A DNA stretch of 64,000 nt, taken from Chryseobacterium sp. OSA05B. GTDB lineage: Bacteria > Bacteroidota > Bacteroidia > Flavobacteriales > Weeksellaceae. The stretch spans positions 1-64,000 of the forward strand of contig NZ_JAHXYH010000004.1 in assembly GCF_019970065.1 (NCBI RefSeq), in the 5' to 3' direction. Position numbers and translations under genes: made by a program. Every line of letters begins with the position of its first letter. Within the stretch, counting starts at the first letter, position 1. The notes beneath the pieces were generated by a model that searched no databases, was not told where the DNA came from, and worked only from the letters and a program-made list of their open reading frames with translations. Positions 63,298 through 64,000 of the stretch are shown in pieces.

Positions 63298-64000
63298 CTA
63301 ATTAAACCTATACAGGTGTTTTTTCCATATCCTTGCAAGAATCCAACCAACCAGGGCGCCTCCAACGTGTGCCAAGTGTGCGATACCTCCCCCGTTTCCG
63401 GAAACACCAAGGTATATAGAAACTACGATAACAAGAGGCATCAGATATTTAACTTTGATCGGAATCGGGATAAACATCATCATGATTTTTGAGTCGGGAT
63501 AAAGAGTTGCGAAGGCAGCTACCACTCCAAAAATAGCTCCGGAAGCACCTACCATGGGTGTGGCCACAATCGCTTTAAAGCTTTCCACCAGTTCTTTCTG
63601 CTTAAGAACCGATGCTGCATCTCCACTAAATCCTACACTTGCTCCGGATAAATAAGCATTTACGTTGAATCCAAGCTGCTGCAATTCACTTGTTAGCTGC
63701 TGAGCTTCAACAAAATTCCATAGGTTAAAAAGGAAAAAAGCTCCAAGTCCACTTAAAAAATAGAGGATCAAATATTTTTTTTCTCCCAGCGTCTGCTCCA
63801 GAATAGGCCCGAAACTGTATAGTGTCAGCATATTAAACAAAATATGCATAATACTTCCATGCATAAACATATGCGTAATAATCTGCCATGAATGGAAAAA
63901 CGGAGAAAAAGGATAAAACCCGGCAAGATAACCGATGACCTGATTTCCGAGAAAATACGTACCAACAAATACGATCACATTGATAATGATTATATTCCTT
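63298..64000 (-). CDS. Rhomboid family intramembrane serine protease (start beyond window)
   Basis: At least 234 residues and partial. The frame stays open to the window edge, reading ...RNIIIINVIVFVGTYF, so the GTG at 63978 is internal. Six to seven helices. HMFMHGSIMHILFNM (the HxxxN side), the catalytic GASGAIFG serine and the HLAHVGGALVGW histidine form the dyad. A GlpG-type membrane protease that cleaves within membrane helices. An insertion near residue 85-125 (FVEAQQLTSEL ... VLKQKELVE) enlarges one loop. Probably heads the operon of the two EEP genes and the coiled-coil lipoprotein. Confidence 0.9.
   Translation of the reverse strand, partial: RNIIIINVIVFVGTYFLGNQVIGYLAGFYPFSPFFHSWQIITHMFMHGSIMHILFNMLTLYSFGPILEQTLGEKKYLILYFLSGLGAFFLFNLWNFVEAQQLTSELQQLGFNVNAYLSGASVGFSGDAASVLKQKELVESFKAIVATPMVGASGAIFGVVAAFATLYPDSKIMMMFIPIPIKVKYLMPLVIVVSIYLGVSGNGGGIAHLAHVGGALVGWILARIWKKHLYRFN

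Overview
The window is a stretch of an AT-rich Bacteroidota chromosome, most likely Flavobacteriia of the Chryseobacterium/Weeksellaceae type. This rests on Flavobacterium-type promoters (TAnnTTTG at -7), long SecA and FtsZ proteins, a dcw cluster without murF or ddl, TonB receptors with PepSY membrane proteins, WG-repeat lipoproteins and Ser/Leu-rich lipoprotein signals. The species assignment is inference from gene content.

Layout. 1-603 is non-coding and carries two minus-strand promoters that point out of the window. 604-9269 holds a radical SAM protein, small conserved proteins, a minus-strand operon (DUF2797 protein, WG-repeat lipoprotein, AsmA-like protein) and an NAD-dependent sugar epimerase. 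9396-12470 is secA. 12624-21615 is an iron/siderophore block of three TonB-dependent receptors and two PepSY membrane proteins. ROK kinase and msrA follow. 23759-27595 has an unknown membrane protein, a small Gly/Pro-rich exported peptide and a NarL-type two-component system. 27725-33745 is a tight ten-gene accessory operon with an orphan HsdR-type nuclease domain, a TerB-like protein, a coiled-coil membrane protein and a vWA-like lipoprotein. 33799-35694 has a GNAT protein, the GTPase YsxC and an alpha/beta hydrolase on the minus strand.

35967-53103 is the division and cell wall (dcw) cluster in the order mraZ, rsmH, ftsL, ftsI, murE, mraY, murD, ftsW, murG, murC, ftsQ, ftsA, ftsZ, then a YqeY-type gene. 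Its promoter carries 10-bp-spaced MraZ boxes. Many of its spacers hold palindromic repeats, including a GTCCC-type family present in three spacers. A bacilliredoxin gene follows.

The most unusual locus is 54128-58258, all on the minus strand: an EamA exporter, a TusA-like sulfur carrier, a 250-residue protein I do not recognise and a class V aminotransferase/cysteine-desulfurase-like enzyme. Thirteen bases after the last stop codon begin five tandem, nearly identical serine-type tRNA-like genes at a period of about 150 bp. Their D, T and long variable arms look intact. Their anticodon arm folds as a 7-bp stem with a 5-nt loop, which should not decode normally. I propose a tRNA-dependent, sulfur-linked pathway that does not serve translation; the chemistry is untested inference.

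The right end has a GH3-family protein, two small lipoproteins, two related endonuclease/exonuclease/phosphatase-family membrane proteins and a rhomboid protease whose start lies beyond the window.
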